Under the pieces are notes generated by a model. The model saw nothing but the letters and a program-made list of their open reading frames with translations. It was not told the origin of the DNA and searched no databases. Of a stretch of DNA of 14,681 bases, positions 13,576 through 14,681 are shown piece by piece (the stretch's first letter is position 1; every line of letters starts with the position of its first letter). Position numbers and translations under genes: made by a program. Source of the DNA: an uncultured Collinsella sp. (lineage in GTDB: Bacteria; Actinomycetota; Coriobacteriia; Coriobacteriales; Coriobacteriaceae); NCBI GenBank assembly GCA_900555515.1, contig USLO01000026.1, forward strand, positions 1-14,681, given 5' to 3'.

Positions 13576-14681
13576 ATGTTCGAGAAGAGTGTCGAGGAGC
13601 TCACCGAGCTCGGCGCCCAGATCACCACGGCCGAGATTGCTCAGCAGCCCGAGCTTTGGCGTGATACGCTCAACATCTATCGCGAGAACAAGGAGGCCAT
13701 CGAGGCCTTCCTGGCCGAGGCTCGCGCCATGGGCGAGGGTCGTCTGTCCGTTGTCTTCACCGGTGCCGGTACGTCCGACTACGTTGGCGATACCTGCGCC
13801 CCGTACCTGCGTCACGCTGGCAACACTGATCTCTACGACTTTAAGCCCATCGCCACGACCGACATCGTGAGCGCCCCGCGCGACTTCCTGCGCGCCGAGG
13901 ATCCCACGCTCGTGGTTTCCTTTGCCCGCTCTGGCAACAGCCCCGAGAGCCTTGCCGCCGTTGCCGTTGCCAAGGAGCTCGTCCACAACGTCAAGTTCCT
14001 CAACATCACCTGCGCTCCCGAGGGCAAGCTCGCTGTCGAGTCTGCCGATGATCCCAACGCGCTGACGCTGCTCATTCCGCGCGCCAACGACAAGGGCTTC
14101 GCCATGACCGGTTCTTATTCCTGCATGACCCTGCTCTCCACCCTTATTTTCGACACTGCCTCTGACGAGCAGAAGGCCGAGTGGGTCGAGACCATCGCCA
14201 AGATGGGCGAGGAGGTCATCTCCCGTGAGCCCGAGATCGCCGATTACCTGGCTGGCGACTTCAACCGCGTGACCTACTTGGGTTCTGGCTCCTTCGGTGG
14301 CCTTGCCCAGGAGAGCCAGCTCAAGATCCTCGAGCTGGCTCACGGTCTGGTCGCTACTTCCTACGACACCTCCATGGGCTATCGTCATGGACCTAAGTCC
14401 TTCGTCGACGATAAGACGCTCGTCTTCGTGTTCGTCAACAACGACGCCTACACCCGTCAGTACGACATCGACATCCTCAACGAGATCGGTGGCGACGAGA
14501 TCGCTCAGCACACCATCGCCGTTCAGCAGGAAGGTGCCACCGTCTATGAGGGTGAGTCCTTCACCTTTAAGGGCTACGAAGCGCTTCCCGAGGGCTACCT
14601 CGCTCTGCCGTTCGTGATGTTTGCCCAGGCCATCAGCCTGCTCAACTCCGTGCGCGTGGGCAACACGCCCGATACGCCGAG
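13576..14681 (+). CDS. agaS: AgaS-type sugar isomerase/deaminase (3' end outside window)
   Basis: This SIS-domain enzyme is expected to deaminate and isomerise galactosamine-6-P to tagatose-6-P in the cytoplasm. The ATG at 13576 follows AGAGG; the frame is open to the last base and 368 codons are visible. The family is usually near 385-390 residues, so about 20 are missing. The first SIS domain has FTGAGTSDYVGD (61-72) and SFARSGNSPES (115-125). The second has YLGSGSFGGLAQESQLKILE, then the TSYDTSMGYRHGPKSFV loop typical of AgaS and related GlmS-type isomerases. Codons are strongly biased (GCC, CTC, GAG), unlike gntR just upstream. It closes the pathway from imported galactosamine derivatives after NagA-type deacetylation. 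Confidence 0.92.
   Translation, partial: MFEKSVEELTELGAQITTAEIAQQPELWRDTLNIYRENKEAIEAFLAEARAMGEGRLSVVFTGAGTSDYVGDTCAPYLRHAGNTDLYDFKPIATTDIVSAPRDFLRAEDPTLVVSFARSGNSPESLAAVAVAKELVHNVKFLNITCAPEGKLAVESADDPNALTLLIPRANDKGFAMTGSYSCMTLLSTLIFDTASDEQKAEWVETIAKMGEEVISREPEIADYLAGDFNRVTYLGSGSFGGLAQESQLKILELAHGLVATSYDTSMGYRHGPKSFVDDKTLVFVFVNNDAYTRQYDIDILNEIGGDEIAQHTIAVQQEGATVYEGESFTFKGYEALPEGYLALPFVMFAQAISLLNSVRVGNTPDTP

Noticed and set aside
1..14681. CRISPR array, tRNA, rRNA or insertion sequence
   Set aside because: No regularly spaced repeats, cloverleaf-like segments, transposase motifs or terminal inverted repeats with target duplications were seen.

Overview
The window looks like a chromosomal segment from a gut Coriobacteriia species, most like Collinsella. 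I infer this from protein character, codon choice (GCC, CTC and GAG in the highly biased genes) and the mix of Gram-positive-type sugar genes. No taxonomic marker such as rRNA is present, so the assignment rests on recognition and not on a search. All convincing genes read on the + strand. No RNA genes, CRISPR array, insertion sequence or origin is visible.

Region 1 (1-2045) is housekeeping. It holds the 3' two thirds of an NAD-type isocitrate dehydrogenase, then a single-pass membrane protein with a long acidic cytoplasmic N-terminus and a SurA-like helical outer domain. Each gene is followed by a terminator-like hairpin.

Region 2 (about 2050-6870) is an N-acetylhexosamine block. It contains a GlcNAc-type PTS permease (nagE, IICB) with its own terminator, a GntR/UTRA repressor, nagA (N-acetylglucosamine-6-phosphate deacetylase) and a YhcH/NanQ-family anomerase. 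A strong nested terminator closes the block.

Region 3 (about 6870-14681) is a beta-galactoside/galactosamine block. It contains a cytoplasmic-looking GH35 beta-galactosidase (BgaC-like), mannose-family PTS IIB, IIC and IID, an unexpected small membrane-anchored TPR-like protein, PTS IIA, a second GntR/UTRA repressor and agaS (cut by the window end). Gene content and order match the bgaC-PTS-agaS locus of Streptococcus pneumoniae, apart from the TPR-like gene and the repressor placed inside it.

The two blocks appear to be wired together. A 12-bp inverted repeat, TGGT-N4-ACCA, closely resembling NagR/DasR-type operators, lies upstream of nagE, of the first gntR and of bgaC. The two GntR proteins align end to end without gaps at roughly 60% identity by eye and have nearly identical recognition helices. 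The inferred pathway has the mannose-family PTS import and phosphorylate an amino sugar or a Gal-beta-1,3-HexNAc disaccharide. BgaC removes galactose in the cytoplasm, NagA deacetylates HexNAc-6-P, and AgaS converts galactosamine-6-P to tagatose-6-P; NagE supplies GlcNAc-6-P in parallel. Such sugars occur in mucin and milk glycans. No nagB and no tagatose-6-P kinase or aldolase are inside the window.

Most worth a second look are the TPR-like gene embedded in the PTS operon, the shared operators with duplicated repressors, and a paired 21-bp-phased CCGTT motif found in the leaders of both nagE and bgaC.
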